The position numbers and the translations under genes were made by a program. The notes below the pieces were generated by a model, which did not search any database, was not told the DNA's origin, and saw only the letters and a program-made list of their open reading frames with translations. Shown here one piece after another: positions 52,540 to 61,157 of a stretch of 64,000 bases of DNA (position 1 is its first letter; each line of letters starts with the position of its first letter). Source of the DNA: Halopiger xanaduensis SH-6 (GTDB lineage: Archaea > Halobacteriota > Halobacteria > Halobacteriales > Natrialbaceae); assembly GCF_000217715.1 (NCBI RefSeq), contig NC_015658.1, positions 310,001 through 374,000 of the forward strand. The letters run 5' to 3'.

Positions 52540-53811
52540 TCAGGTCCGTTCGTGGACCTCGAGGACCTTGCCGGCCGCGATGGTCTGACCCATGTCGCGG
52601 ATGGCAAAGCTCCCGAGTTCGGGGATCTCGCTGGACGGTTCGATGCTGAGGGGCTTTTGTGGTCGGATGGTGACTACGGCAGCGTCACCCGACTGGATGA
52701 AGTCGGGGTTTTCCTCGGCGACCTCGCCGCTTGAGGAGTCGATCTTCTGATCGATCGATTCGATGGTACAGGCGACCTGTGCCGTGTGAGCGTGGAAGAC
52801 AGGTGTGTAGCCGGCAGTGATGACCGAGGGGTGTTGCATGACGACAATCTGGGCCTGGAACGTCTCGGCGACACTCGGCGGATCGTCGGCGGGGCCACAG
52901 ACGTCACCGCGGCGGATGTCGTCCTTGCCGATGCCACGGACGTTGAAGCCGACGTTATCACCGGGTTCGGCCTTGGGCACCTCTTCGTGGTGCATCTCGA
53001 TCGTCTTGACCTCCCCGCCCACATCGCTGGGCTGGAAAGAGACGTTGTCGCCGGTCTCCATGACGCCGGTCTCGATCCGTCCGACCGGGACGGTACCGAT
53101 GCCCGAAATCGTGTAGACGTCTTGGATTGGAAGTCGCAGCGGCGCGTCCGTTGGTGGCTTCGGTTCAGGCAGTTCGTTGAGCGCCTTGAGCAGTATTTCG
53201 CCGTCGTACCACGGCGTGTTGTCGGAGTGCTCGGAAACGTTGTCTCCTTCAAAGGCAGAGACAGGAATGAACGATGCGTCGTCGGTATTGAACTGGACCT
53301 GCTTGAGTAGCTGTGTGACCTCCTCAACGACCTCGTTGTACGTCGACTCCTCGTAGTCGACGACGTCCATCTTATTGATGCCGACGATGAGTTCGTCGAT
53401 TCCAAGGGTGCGAGCTAGGAAGACGTGTTCCTGGGTCTGAGGCGCGACGCCGTCGTCGACGGCGACGACGAGGACGGCATGATCGGCTTGTGAGGCCCCA
53501 GTAATCATGTTCTTCACAAAGTCTCGGTGACCGGGCGTGTCGACGATGGTGAAGTCGTACGTGTCCGTCGAGAACTCTTGGTGAGCAATGTCGATGGTGA
53601 CACCGCGTTCGCGTTCCTCGGTGAGGTTGTCCATGACGTAGGCGAACTCGAAGCCGCCCTTGCCCTTCTCCTCGGCTTCTTCGCGGTGCTGTTCGATGAC
53701 GTGCTCGGGTATGCTCCCCGTCTCGTAGAGGAGGCGTCCTACGAGTGTACTCTTCCCGTGGTCAACGTGACCGATAATGGCCAGGTTCTGATGAGGTTTG
53801 TCTGCGCTCAT
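52540..53811 (-). CDS. tuf: Translation elongation factor EF-1alpha (stand-alone copy)
   Basis: This is a full 423-residue factor that delivers aminoacyl-tRNA to the ribosome with GTP. G-domain motifs are intact: [25 protein letters not shown] (most haloarchaeal copies have Cys before PGH), [10 protein letters not shown] and SAFEG; domains II and III ([31 protein letters not shown]) are complete. It lacks the usual neighbour rps10 and sits amid IS and HTH debris, so it may be a second, relocated copy. TATA-like AT-rich DNA near 53838-53850 could drive it. Confidence 0.92.
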   Translation of the reverse strand: MSADKPHQNLAIIGHVDHGKSTLVGRLLYETGSIPEHVIEQHREEAEEKGKGGFEFAYVMDNLTEERERGVTIDIAHQEFSTDTYDFTIVDTPGHRDFVKNMITGASQADHAVLVVAVDDGVAPQTQEHVFLARTLGIDELIVGINKMDVVDYEESTYNEVVEEVTQLLKQVQFNTDDASFIPVSAFEGDNVSEHSDNTPWYDGEILLKALNELPEPKPPTDAPLRLPIQDVYTISGIGTVPVGRIETGVMETGDNVSFQPSDVGGEVKTIEMHHEEVPKAEPGDNVGFNVRGIGKDDIRRGDVCGPADDPPSVAETFQAQIVVMQHPSVITAGYTPVFHAHTAQVACTIESIDQKIDSSSGEVAEENPDFIQSGDAAVVTIRPQKPLSIEPSSEIPELGSFAIRDMGQTIAAGKVLEVHERT

Positions 53812-54009
53812 GATGAATCGTCTCGAGGTCCGTTATCTAAAATACGTGCTAGACACCCGTAAATCTCTGTAATGATATACTGAAACGTCCGACGGACGGA
53901 AACGTCACCGTAGCTGAACGTGATGTCTTGGACCCTGATCAGGGTATTAGTCAAGTACATCAGTCACGACCGCGCTGAAATCGCTGAAGAATATGAAACC
54001 GGATTGCGA

Positions 54010-54090
54010 TCAGTTCCCAGTTCCGAGGTGAGTGTGAACGGCGTTTTCTTCTTCGAGTTCGTCCACGAGGGCTACGGCGAAGTCCTGCAT
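54010..54090 (-). pseudogene. Truncated 5' end of a divergent gene
   Basis: Only 26 codons (MQDFAVALVDELEEENAV...) remain between site 2 and an early stop. The start lies 8 nt from the inverted repeat, in the same arrangement as the intact gene at 52125 beside site 1. Probably the decayed stub of a gene formerly controlled by site 2. Confidence 0.35.
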
Positions 54091-54097
54091 CGAAATG

Positions 54098-54136
54098 TTA
54101 ACCAACACGGAGCGCCGTCCATAATTTGTTGGTTAA
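54098..54136. repeat. TTAACCAACA inverted repeat, site 2
   Basis: The arms TTAACCAACA (54098-54107) and TGTTGGTTAA (54127-54136) have a 19-nt spacer. The following about 90 nt (GTTAGTGG-GAT ... CTATC ... TAACATT ... TATGTTAC-CCGTG) match the region after site 1, so the whole divergent promoter is duplicated. Confidence 0.6.
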
Positions 54137-54204
54137 GTTAGTGGTGATGACCTACTCTCTGCTATCTGTAACATTACTCGAAACTGGATTATATACTGGT
54201 TTCG

Positions 54205-54658
54205 TACTATGTTACACCGTGCTTCGAAGGATCGAGCTCGAGATGCTCGCCGCCGTCAAACGGAGTGACACGATTTTCGAACTCGCGACGAAGCTCGGCC
54301 ATAGCGAGAGTTCTCTCGCGAGCCGTCACGGACCTCAGCAAGAAAGGTCTAGTCTACACGGAACGAGACGGTCACTGGAAGCGGGTCGACCTTCGGATAT
54401 CCGGGCAGTCGAAATCTACCAGAATCTCGTTCGCCAACACTCTCACATCGACTTCTCCGAGTTGTTGACTGGGAAGGCTCTGAAGATGCTCTATTATCTC
54501 GACTGACCACGGAAAGTCACCGAGATTGCTGAGGCCTCAAGGACGAAATTGACGCCTTACTCCGCTACCTCGAGACGCAAGGGGAGGTCGACGACGACCG
54601 CCTTCCGGAGTGGGACGAGTTCCAGGAGCTGGCGACTGACTATAAAATTAAATCCTGA
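54205..54658 (+). pseudogene. Frameshifted winged-helix regulator gene
   Basis: Three reading frames join into one regulator. MLAAVKRSDTIFELATKLGH lies in the first frame, LSRAVTDLSKKGLVYTERDG in the next, then IRAVEIYQNLVRQ with SELLTGKALKMLYYLD in the first again, followed by a TGA and PRKVTEIAEASR. A last piece, YLETQGEVDDDRLPEWDEF, is in the third frame and ends at 54658. The order matches haloarchaeal HTH proteins with two winged-helix domains. At least three frame changes and one in-frame stop show it is dead. Confidence 0.65.
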
Positions 54659-54690
54659 CCGAGTGCTAATTCGGGCCGAACTTACGGGAG

Positions 54691-55104
54691 TTACGCTTCT
54701 CCCGGACGAGGAGCGTTCTCGTACTTGACCATCTTCTCGGGCTTGTCTGAGATGGTGTCGTAGATCTGTTGGAGCGTCTCCTCTGCTGCGAGGAGGTTGT
54801 GGTCGTCGAGGAACTCCCGACCCTTTTCGGTGAGCCCGTAGAACTTCCACGGGTACCCCTGTCGACGTTCGTCATCGTCGAGGGCTACCTCTTTGACGAT
54901 ACCAGCGTCGATCAGCTTCTGGATGTGCTTGTAGACGGTGGCGTCGCTTACGCTGGGATTGAGCTCCTCGAGCTCGTACATTGAGGGGAGCTGCTCGGGG
55001 TGCTGGAGGATGTTGTTGATCAGCGCGAACCGCGTCTGTTGGGTAACGAAGTGGACGAGTTCCCGGGATTCCATCCCCTCAGCAGTCTCCAGGTCGGTGC
55101 TCAT
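54691..55104 (-). CDS. Winged-helix transcriptional regulator
   Basis: This has 137 residues from MSTDLETAEG. The HTH lies in TRFALINNILQHPEQLPSMY and SVSDATVYKHIQKLIDAG, followed by the wing PWKFYGLTEKGREFL, a PadR/ArsR-like arrangement. The C-terminal helix could dimerise. Just upstream of the start is a GTAGTTTAC/GTAAACTAC inverted repeat with extra GTAAAC half-sites, so autoregulation is likely. Confidence 0.8.
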   Translation of the reverse strand: MSTDLETAEGMESRELVHFVTQQTRFALINNILQHPEQLPSMYELEELNPSVSDATVYKHIQKLIDAGIVKEVALDDDERRQGYPWKFYGLTEKGREFLDDHNLLAAEETLQQIYDTISDKPEKMVKYENAPRPGEA

Positions 55105-55131
55105 ACGACACGATACACGTCCTGGCGGCAA

Positions 55132-55170
55132 GTAGTTTACCCTTGAGTAAACTACCCCTGGGTAAACCAC
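55132..55170. promoter_or_regulatory. GTAAAC operator cluster upstream of the winged-helix gene
   Basis: A perfect 9-bp inverted repeat GTAGTTTAC (55132-55140) / GTAAACTAC (55147-55155), 6-nt spacer, is followed by a third half-site GTAAACCAC (55162-55170). One more (GTAAACCAT) is near 55197. It lies 28 nt before the start at 55104 and probably binds its product. Confidence 0.6.
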
Positions 55171-55279
55171 ACTCGATTAAGTTAGTAATTTACTCCGTAA
55201 ACCATATCTCACGACGCTGAGAGCGTTCGTATATGTCCGACGAGGAGCCCCCGTCTACGAGAACGACCAGTCGTACTTC

Positions 55280-55675
55280 GTGCTGGGGAACTACGACCGG
55301 GAACCGATCCGCCGACTGAACCTCGTGGTCGACCGCCTCAACCGCCGGCAGGACGCCTACGCCTTCCGAATGGTTGATATCCGTGGCGAATGGGATAACA
55401 GCATCCAGAAGTTCTGCCTGATCGCCGACATCGTGACCTACCTCGTCGGCGTCGCCGAAAAAGAGCCGAGTGACTTTCTCGTCGAACAGGGACTCCTCGT
55501 CGGCACGACGGAGTTCTTCGCGAAGAGCCACGTCCTCAAACGGGAGTACGAGGACGAAGAACACCCATTCGGCTGGATGCAGGACGGCATCTTCGAGCTG
55601 TTCGACCGAGAGGGGCGGCTGTATCGCTGGCAGACCGAGGAGGAACTCGTCGACGTGACAGAAGACCTCCCGTGA
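55280..55675 (+). CDS. Uncharacterised protein, N-terminus probably missing
   Basis: 131 residues follow a GTG at 55280, but the same frame upstream (APVYENDQSYFVLGNYD) also looks like protein back to about 55190 without an ATG, so the gene has probably lost its 5' end. Visible parts are RRLNLVVDRLNRRQDAYAF, IADIVTYLVGVAEKEPSDF and EYEDEEHPFGWMQDGIF. They resemble a nucleotide-hydrolase-like or DUF-type alpha/beta protein, but I cannot name the family. The minus-strand frame over it is a shadow. Confidence 0.5.
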   Translation: MLGNYDREPIRRLNLVVDRLNRRQDAYAFRMVDIRGEWDNSIQKFCLIADIVTYLVGVAEKEPSDFLVEQGLLVGTTEFFAKSHVLKREYEDEEHPFGWMQDGIFELFDREGRLYRWQTEEELVDVTEDLP

Positions 55676-55820
55676 TAGCAGGGGACCGCGACTGCCTGTG
55701 TTAACTGACCTGGTCGTGCTGCTCGGCAACGTGCTCGGCTTCCTCAAGGACCGTCGTGAGATAGCGGTCAGTCATCATTCGACGAAGATGCGCCCCGCCC
55801 CTCCACGGGTGCAGAAAAAC

Positions 55821-55862
55821 TTAACCAACAGACCGGAAGGTACCCATCACTCCGTTGGTTAA
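55821..55862. repeat. TTAACCAAC inverted repeat, site 3
   Basis: The arms TTAACCAAC (55821-55829) and GTTGGTTAA (55854-55862) have a 24-nt spacer. The arm sequence is that of sites 1 and 2 but the flanks differ. It lies between gene debris on both sides: a 25-codon minus frame at 55701-55778 and a minus frame ending at 55868 whose last part (RISRTAEELIDVLEGE) looks like protein. Confidence 0.5.
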
Positions 55863-55962
55863 CTGAATTAGGACGAGGATTCGCCCTCGAGAACGTCGAT
55901 GAGTTCTTCTGCTGTCCGACTGATTCGGCCGAGCCGCTCGTGAACGATCCATAGGGGCGTGT

Positions 55963-56133
55963 AGTTCTCTATCGCAGCAGGAAAAACGAATATATATGTT
56001 GCTCTACCACACTCATATTCCGAAATTGGAGGAGGCAGGCATCGTAACATACGATCAGGAGCGAGATATAGTTACGCTTGCAGAGCAAGTGGAACACATC
56101 AAGCAGTATCAGGATTTACTCACGGTTGATTAA
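55963..56133 (+). pseudogene. C-terminal fragment of a DUF7344-type HTH protein
   Basis: The open frame reads SLSQQEKRIYMLLYHTHIPK, then LEEAGIVTYDQERDIVTL and ends with VEHIKQYQDLLTVD. This is the second half of the haloarchaeal DUF7344 winged-helix domain. The first half is absent. A relic in a gene graveyard; an ATG at 55996 falls inside the domain by chance. Confidence 0.6.
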
Positions 56134-56319
56134 CAAGACGAAGCCGACTCTGTGTAACTATTTCAGACTAATCGCTATAATACCCATATGCGATAATAAT
56201 TATATATTATTCGAGTTGTGTGTGCAAGCCTAATACACACATACAGCCCAGTATCAGGATTGTACTGTGAATGACATCCAGTAGAGAGGATCAGTATCGT
56301 ATCATAGTGGTGGTTCAGA
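56134..56319. other. AT-rich promoter region of the TRAP operon
   Basis: Long A/T runs around 56180-56215 could serve as TATA elements for dctP. No repeat or RNA was recognised. Confidence 0.35.
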
Positions 56320-57519
56320 ATGACGAGTAACGACGGCTGGACAAGACGAGCGTTGCTCGGTACTGGTGGGGTGACAATCACTGCAGGAATGGCCGGTTGT
56401 CTGAGTTTACTTACTGACCGCCAAGAGAGTAACGGAGAGTTCACAGTCGGCGAACTCGGCAACCCAGACGACAACTGTTTGGACTGTATCTCGCCATCGG
56501 CGTCGTTCGCGATTGCCGACCGCCTCGAGGCGGAGTCGGACGGCGAACTGACGATGATCATCCAGCCGAACAACCAGATTTGCAGTTCGGCGAGTTGCGG
56601 AACGAAAGTTCAGAGTCAGGTTATCGAGGCCGGCTACGGGTCGATCGGGAATTCGACGGCGTTCTTTCCGGAAAACCAGATCTGGCTCGTTCCGTACACG
56701 TTTCCGTCGCCTGAATCGATCACGTACACGCTCACACACGAGTACGCATGGGAGAACTTCTGGCTTCCATTCGCGCGGAAGTACAATGTGCTCCCGTTCT
56801 ATTACTGGACGCCTGCGCTCCGGGACGTCTTCATCTCCGAGGACGGAACGAAACAGATCGGCGGCGACCTCCGGCGACCGGAGCAACTCGAGGGTCTGAT
56901 CATCCGCCGGACCGCGTCACGGGCCGCAGACGAATCGCTTGGGACCTGGAGCGCGACGCCGACCGAAGTTTCGTGGGGCGACACCGTTCAGGGGATGGAG
57001 ACCGGCGTCGTGCAGGGACTCGAGACGTGGTCGTCGGTCGCGATCGGCTCCGGGATGGGGTCGGTCATCGATCAGGTCGTCGACGTGGGGTTCATGTGCG
57101 GGCAAGGCACCCTGTGGGTGAACACGGACTGGCTGCAGTCGCTCCCGGAGGAGCATCGCGATCTGATCGCCGAGGTCACGCGAGAGACGACCGAAGAAGC
57201 GGTCGCACAGGCTGACGAACTGGTCAACGAACGTGTTGGGCAGCAGGCGCCGCCGCCGGACGGTTCGGCATGGGACGAGTTCGGCGTGACGGTGAACATC
57301 CTCGACGACGACGAACGACAGGCGTGGGTTGATCCGCTCGATCCGCAACAGAACCCCGAGAAGTGGGAGCCCGAACGAGAACTGCTCGATAACTTTGAGG
57401 AGACGCCCGACGACTTCTACGAGCGGATCTACGAGATCGCTCGTGAGAGCAACGCACCGAACTCCCCGTCCGAGTTCAGCATCGATGCGTGGTGGGGCGA
57501 CTACCTCGAGGAGATCTGA
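56320..57519 (+). CDS. dctP: TRAP transporter solute-binding protein (DctP), Tat lipoprotein
   Basis: This has 399 residues. TRRALLGTGGVTITAGMAGC is a twin-arginine signal with lipobox; C27 would be lipidated, tethering the receptor outside. Typical DctP features follow: GYGSIGNSTAFFPEN, a long connecting helix, and GMETGVVQGLETWSSVAI, the segment that orients the ligand carboxylate arginine. Extra cysteine pairs (C53/C56, C88/C93) are unusual and could form disulfides. It captures an organic acid or related ligand for the DctQM permease encoded downstream. Confidence 0.88.
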   Translation: MTSNDGWTRRALLGTGGVTITAGMAGCLSLLTDRQESNGEFTVGELGNPDDNCLDCISPSASFAIADRLEAESDGELTMIIQPNNQICSSASCGTKVQSQVIEAGYGSIGNSTAFFPENQIWLVPYTFPSPESITYTLTHEYAWENFWLPFARKYNVLPFYYWTPALRDVFISEDGTKQIGGDLRRPEQLEGLIIRRTASRAADESLGTWSATPTEVSWGDTVQGMETGVVQGLETWSSVAIGSGMGSVIDQVVDVGFMCGQGTLWVNTDWLQSLPEEHRDLIAEVTRETTEEAVAQADELVNERVGQQAPPPDGSAWDEFGVTVNILDDDERQAWVDPLDPQQNPEKWEPERELLDNFEETPDDFYERIYEIARESNAPNSPSEFSIDAWWGDYLEEI

Positions 57520-57524
57520 CAATC

Positions 57525-58085
57525 ATGTCAACGATAACGGAAACGACCGACGTTCGGTTTCCGTCGTGGCTCGAGTACCTCGAGAAGTACTTCGAGGGGA
57601 TGCTCGCACTGACGCTGTTGATGGTGGTCCTGGCCATCACGGTCACGGACATCTTCGGTCGCACGTTCTTCGCGTGGACAATCGACTGGGGATTCGAAGT
57701 CGCACAGGGATTGTTCGTCTGGATCGCGTGGCTCGCGGCGTCGTTCGGTCTCCGCCACCAGTCGTACTTCCGGTTTACGCTGTTTCGGTCAAAGCTCTCG
57801 AAGGGCGGCCAGTACGCCATGTACGTGATCGAGTGGCTACTCTGGATCCTCGTCATCGGCGCGATCTTCTGGTACTCGATCCCAGAGTTCGTCCAGATGC
57901 TCGAGTCTGGTCGAATGGTCGTCGGCACCGAGAACGTGATGCAGGCCCACTTCTATCTCGCCGTGCCGGTTGGGACGGGGCTGATCCTGCTTCGCGTGAT
58001 CCAGCAGGCGATCACCACGACGATCGCCTATCGAGCCGGTGACGATATCCAGCCGGATCCGCAGATCGGGGTGAGAGATGAATGA
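57525..58085 (+). CDS. dctQ: TRAP transporter small permease (DctQ)
   Basis: This has 186 residues and four helices (MLALTLLMVVLAITVTDIF, GLFVWIAWLAASFGLR, VIEWLLWILVIGAIFWY and YLAVPVGTGLILLRVI). The segment TVTDIFGRTFF and SFGLRHQSYFRFTLF are characteristic of the DctQ family. Starts 5 nt after the dctP stop and overlaps dctM by 4 nt, so the three genes form one operon. Confidence 0.9.
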   Translation: MSTITETTDVRFPSWLEYLEKYFEGMLALTLLMVVLAITVTDIFGRTFFAWTIDWGFEVAQGLFVWIAWLAASFGLRHQSYFRFTLFRSKLSKGGQYAMYVIEWLLWILVIGAIFWYSIPEFVQMLESGRMVVGTENVMQAHFYLAVPVGTGLILLRVIQQAITTTIAYRAGDDIQPDPQIGVRDE

Positions 58086-59377
58086 TCACCGCGAGCCTTC
58101 CGCTTGAGCTGCTCCTGCTGGCGGTCGCGATCGTTAGCGTCCTGCTGTTCGCACTTGGCGTGCCACTCGTGCTCTCCTTCGGGCTCTGGGTCGTCGCGTT
58201 CTACCTCCTCGTTCCCGGATTCTCGATCGCGAACATGTCGATTACGGCCTTCTCGGAGCTGGAGTCGTTCACCTACATTGCGATTCCGCTGTTCATTCTT
58301 GTCGGCGATCTCTTCAGGAAGGCAGACGTCTCTAAGGACATCGTTTCGTTTTCGCGGGCCTGTCTCGGGTGGCTCCCCGGGAGCACTGGGAACACGGTCA
58401 TCGGGACATCAGCAATCTTCTCGGCGATCACGGGATCGAACGCCGCGACGACTGCATCCGTCGGTCAGGCGCTGTACCCGTCGATGAAGGAGGAAGGATA
58501 CGAGCCAGGATACGCGGCGGCCACGATCGCATCCGGCGGAACGATCGGGAGCGTGCTCCCGCCGAGTATCATGCTCATCGTCTATGGTGTCACCTTCGGC
58601 GTCTCGATTCCGGACCTGTTCATCGCCGGCATCATTCCCGGGATAGCGATGATGGGTATTCTGCTGGGAATCAACATGTTCATCTCGAATCGGTTTGATT
58701 ACGGCATCGATACGGACGCATACAACTTCGAAGTACGAGACGTCGCGGAGACCGCTTGGAAAGCGAAGATTGGACTCGGCGCGATCATCATCCTGCTCGG
58801 CGGCATTTTCGCGGGCATCTTCTCGCCTGCGGAATCGGCATCAGTCGCCGTGCTCTACATCCTCGTAACGGCTGTCGTCACCGGCCGACTCCGAAATGGG
58901 ACCAAAATGGTCCAAGCTGGCTATACGTCGCTTGTGCTGGTTGGCGTGCTGATGCCGATCATCGTCATCGCTGTTCTCGTCCAGCAGAATCTTGCGTATC
59001 TCAACCTGGAAGATGCCGTTTCAGAGGCGATCCTCTCGCTGGGATCGGACTGGCTCATTATCGTCGCGCTTGTTGCAACCGTGTTGATCGCGGGCCTGGC
59101 TCTGGCGTCGATTCCGAACGTCGTACTGACGGCACCACTACTGACGCCTGCCGCGCTCGAGATTGGTCTCGATCCAGTTACTTGGGGTGTTATTTTCATT
59201 CTAGGTGATGCAATCGGCTTTATCACGCCTCCGTACGGGCTAAACCTCTATATCATCAGCGGACTCACAGACATCGACTACATGATCGTGGCATACCGAG
59301 CGCTACCGTATCTCGGCGGTCTGCTGGTGCTCCTCTTCGTTCTCCTTGCCTTTCCCGAGGTCAATTTCCTCGCCTGA
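58082..59377 (+). CDS. dctM: TRAP transporter large permease (DctM)
   Basis: This has 431 residues with about twelve helices. Family motifs are FTYIAIPLFILVGDLFRKAD, SAIFSAITGSNAATTASVGQ, ASGGTIGSVLPPSIMLIVYG and the C-terminal GDAIGFITPPYGLNLYIISG, related repeats carrying the sodium and substrate sites. It imports the DctP-bound solute with sodium. Last gene of the operon. Confidence 0.92.
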   Translation: MITASLPLELLLLAVAIVSVLLFALGVPLVLSFGLWVVAFYLLVPGFSIANMSITAFSELESFTYIAIPLFILVGDLFRKADVSKDIVSFSRACLGWLPGSTGNTVIGTSAIFSAITGSNAATTASVGQALYPSMKEEGYEPGYAAATIASGGTIGSVLPPSIMLIVYGVTFGVSIPDLFIAGIIPGIAMMGILLGINMFISNRFDYGIDTDAYNFEVRDVAETAWKAKIGLGAIIILLGGIFAGIFSPAESASVAVLYILVTAVVTGRLRNGTKMVQAGYTSLVLVGVLMPIIVIAVLVQQNLAYLNLEDAVSEAILSLGSDWLIIVALVATVLIAGLALASIPNVVLTAPLLTPAALEIGLDPVTWGVIFILGDAIGFITPPYGLNLYIISGLTDIDYMIVAYRALPYLGGLLVLLFVLLAFPEVNFLA

Positions 59378-59436
59378 GATTTTGCCTTCTAGCTCTCTAA
59401 TCGCTTATTGAGGCGAAATCACTGATCACGCCACTC

Positions 59437-59961
59437 TTACCGAGAGCGCCCATCGCTTCCACCCGTCACTTCATAGTATCCAGTGAACTCGTTTCGAGTA
59501 CCTGGCTCTCGGACGACTTCTCCGTTCACTTTGAGTCCATCCGGGAAGTAGGACTCGAGTGTAAACGTGTAGAGACCGGGGCCCTTCGGGGGCGTCACAT
59601 ACTCCCACCAAACAACCCATTGGTCTTCATCATTCTGTTCAGGCTCTCCCCAATACTGGTCAGGGTCGGAGATCTCGTCGCCATCGATCCGCACCGTGAT
59701 CTCAGCGGCATCGAGGAAGGCTTCAATTCCGTCCTCAGTGGAGTCGCCACCATAGTCCGCATCGACCCATCCCCAGTAGTGGTTTACCCAGGTTCCTGAT
59801 GACACTTCGACCGGGTCATTCTTTGGAGAGAATATGTTGACGTCTGCCGTTTCGACGTTCCCATTTGGTGCCTCTCCATCGCTCCGTGCAGAGACTGTCG
59901 AACTGAATCCAAGTGCTGCGATACCCGATCCGAGCATCTGAACTACTTGCCGACGTTCCAT
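59437..59961 (-). CDS. Secreted protein of unknown function, Tat-like signal
   Basis: This has 174 residues. MERRQVVQMLGSGIAALGFS has a twin-arginine-type signal. The mature part is very acidic and aromatic (YWGWVDADYGGDST, DQWVVWWEYVTPPKGPG), with an immunoglobulin-like beta pattern. No family is recognised. It is convergent with dctM and lies 69 nt after the truncated primase-polymerase on the same strand. Confidence 0.65.
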   Translation of the reverse strand: MERRQVVQMLGSGIAALGFSSTVSARSDGEAPNGNVETADVNIFSPKNDPVEVSSGTWVNHYWGWVDADYGGDSTEDGIEAFLDAAEITVRIDGDEISDPDQYWGEPEQNDEDQWVVWWEYVTPPKGPGLYTFTLESYFPDGLKVNGEVVREPGTRNEFTGYYEVTGGSDGRSR

Positions 59962-60030
59962 AATTTGACGTGAATTTCTTACTCCATTACTCTAGGGGGC
60001 AAAGCACTCGAGATCGGTGGACACGGTGCC

Positions 60031-61150
60031 TCAACGATCAAGTAACCGCTTCGTCCGGTTCCAGATCGAGTCCGCATCATCAGCGGCCTCAGTGTCCTCG
60101 AGGGGTGACGACTGATCACGGTCCTCGAGTTGCACCTTACAGGCTGTAAGCGCCTCTCGAAGGGCCTGATTCTCTGCTTCGAGCTCGTCAATGCGACTGT
60201 CTTTTTGTTCGAGTGTAGCCTCGAGCTCGGCCACACGCTCGCTCACCAATTGATTCTTCTCGGCTAAATAGGCTGCTTGATCACTCCCTCCAGCAGCTTC
60301 AGTATCGGCAGTCACATCCGTCGATACTGACCCGTTATCTGTCTTCTTCGTCTCGTTTAGCGACCGGTCTACTGCGTTGGTACTCGCCTTCGTTCCAGTC
60401 TCGCTCGAGGGTTCGTACACATCGTCTGTTCTTCTGATAGCCCGTTCGATCGTTTTCTCGCCGTAGGTCGACCCGTCCGCGTAGTGAACCTCATCCCACT
60501 TGTCCCGCATCAGTCCTGACTGGCGAAAGAGACGATCCATTTGAGTGGCATCGCGGCCGGTCCAGAACGCGAGCAGACAACACAGCGCCATGTCGGCTTC
60601 CGACTGGCTCTCGTATCCGCTGATGTTCCCACGCCATAGTCGGTCGAACTTGTCGCCGTTGCTCGCCGAGCGAGCTTTCTCGAGGAGTTCCTCGTCCTCG
60701 AGTTCAAGTGACTGTGTCTGATCCGCAACACTGGGCTGATAGACATCGCTGGTATCGGTCTCGTTAGTATCGTCTGCTCCGACGTACTCGTCATGAATCG
60801 CTTCGAGGGCTTCCTGCTGTTCGATGGTTGACGTCAGCGTTCCTTCGACATGGTCACCAGTGACGGTGAAAAACCGCGCTTGATCGTACATCTCGATCAA
60901 ATCGTGGCAATTTCGACCGTCGGGTAACTCGCCCTCGAGGATGACGTGATAGCCGGTTCCCGATGGCGAGACTTCGGTGAACGAATCCAGACGCTCGATG
61001 ATCGTTGGCGCCGGCTCGAGTGGCTCACTCGTCTCGGGATCGCGACAGTCGTCCAAGTCGACGCCGACTAGTGGGTCCGTCACTGTGAATACGAACCCGA
61101 TCCCATCGGCTGCGTCGGTCGCTGCGTACTCGAGTGCTTCCTCGAGGTCG
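60031..61150 (-). pseudogene. N-terminally truncated primase-polymerase (NrS-1-polymerase-like)
   Basis: The frame is open from the junction with the MetE-like gene to 60031 and lacks the first domain part. Visible are LEEALEYAATDAADGIGFVF, GVDLDDCRDPETSE, PSGTGYHVILEGELPDG and RFFTVTGDHVEG, all from haloarchaeal primase-polymerase-like proteins of plasmids and viruses. Then come a CCLLAFWTGRDATQMDRLF helical region and a coiled coil (about 60060-60330). The usual N-terminus (PTKVPVAP-type strand) and start codon are missing, so the gene was cut, probably by recombination at the MetE-like stop. The remainder may still be open but unexpressed. Confidence 0.65.
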
Positions 61151-61157
61151 TTAGTAC

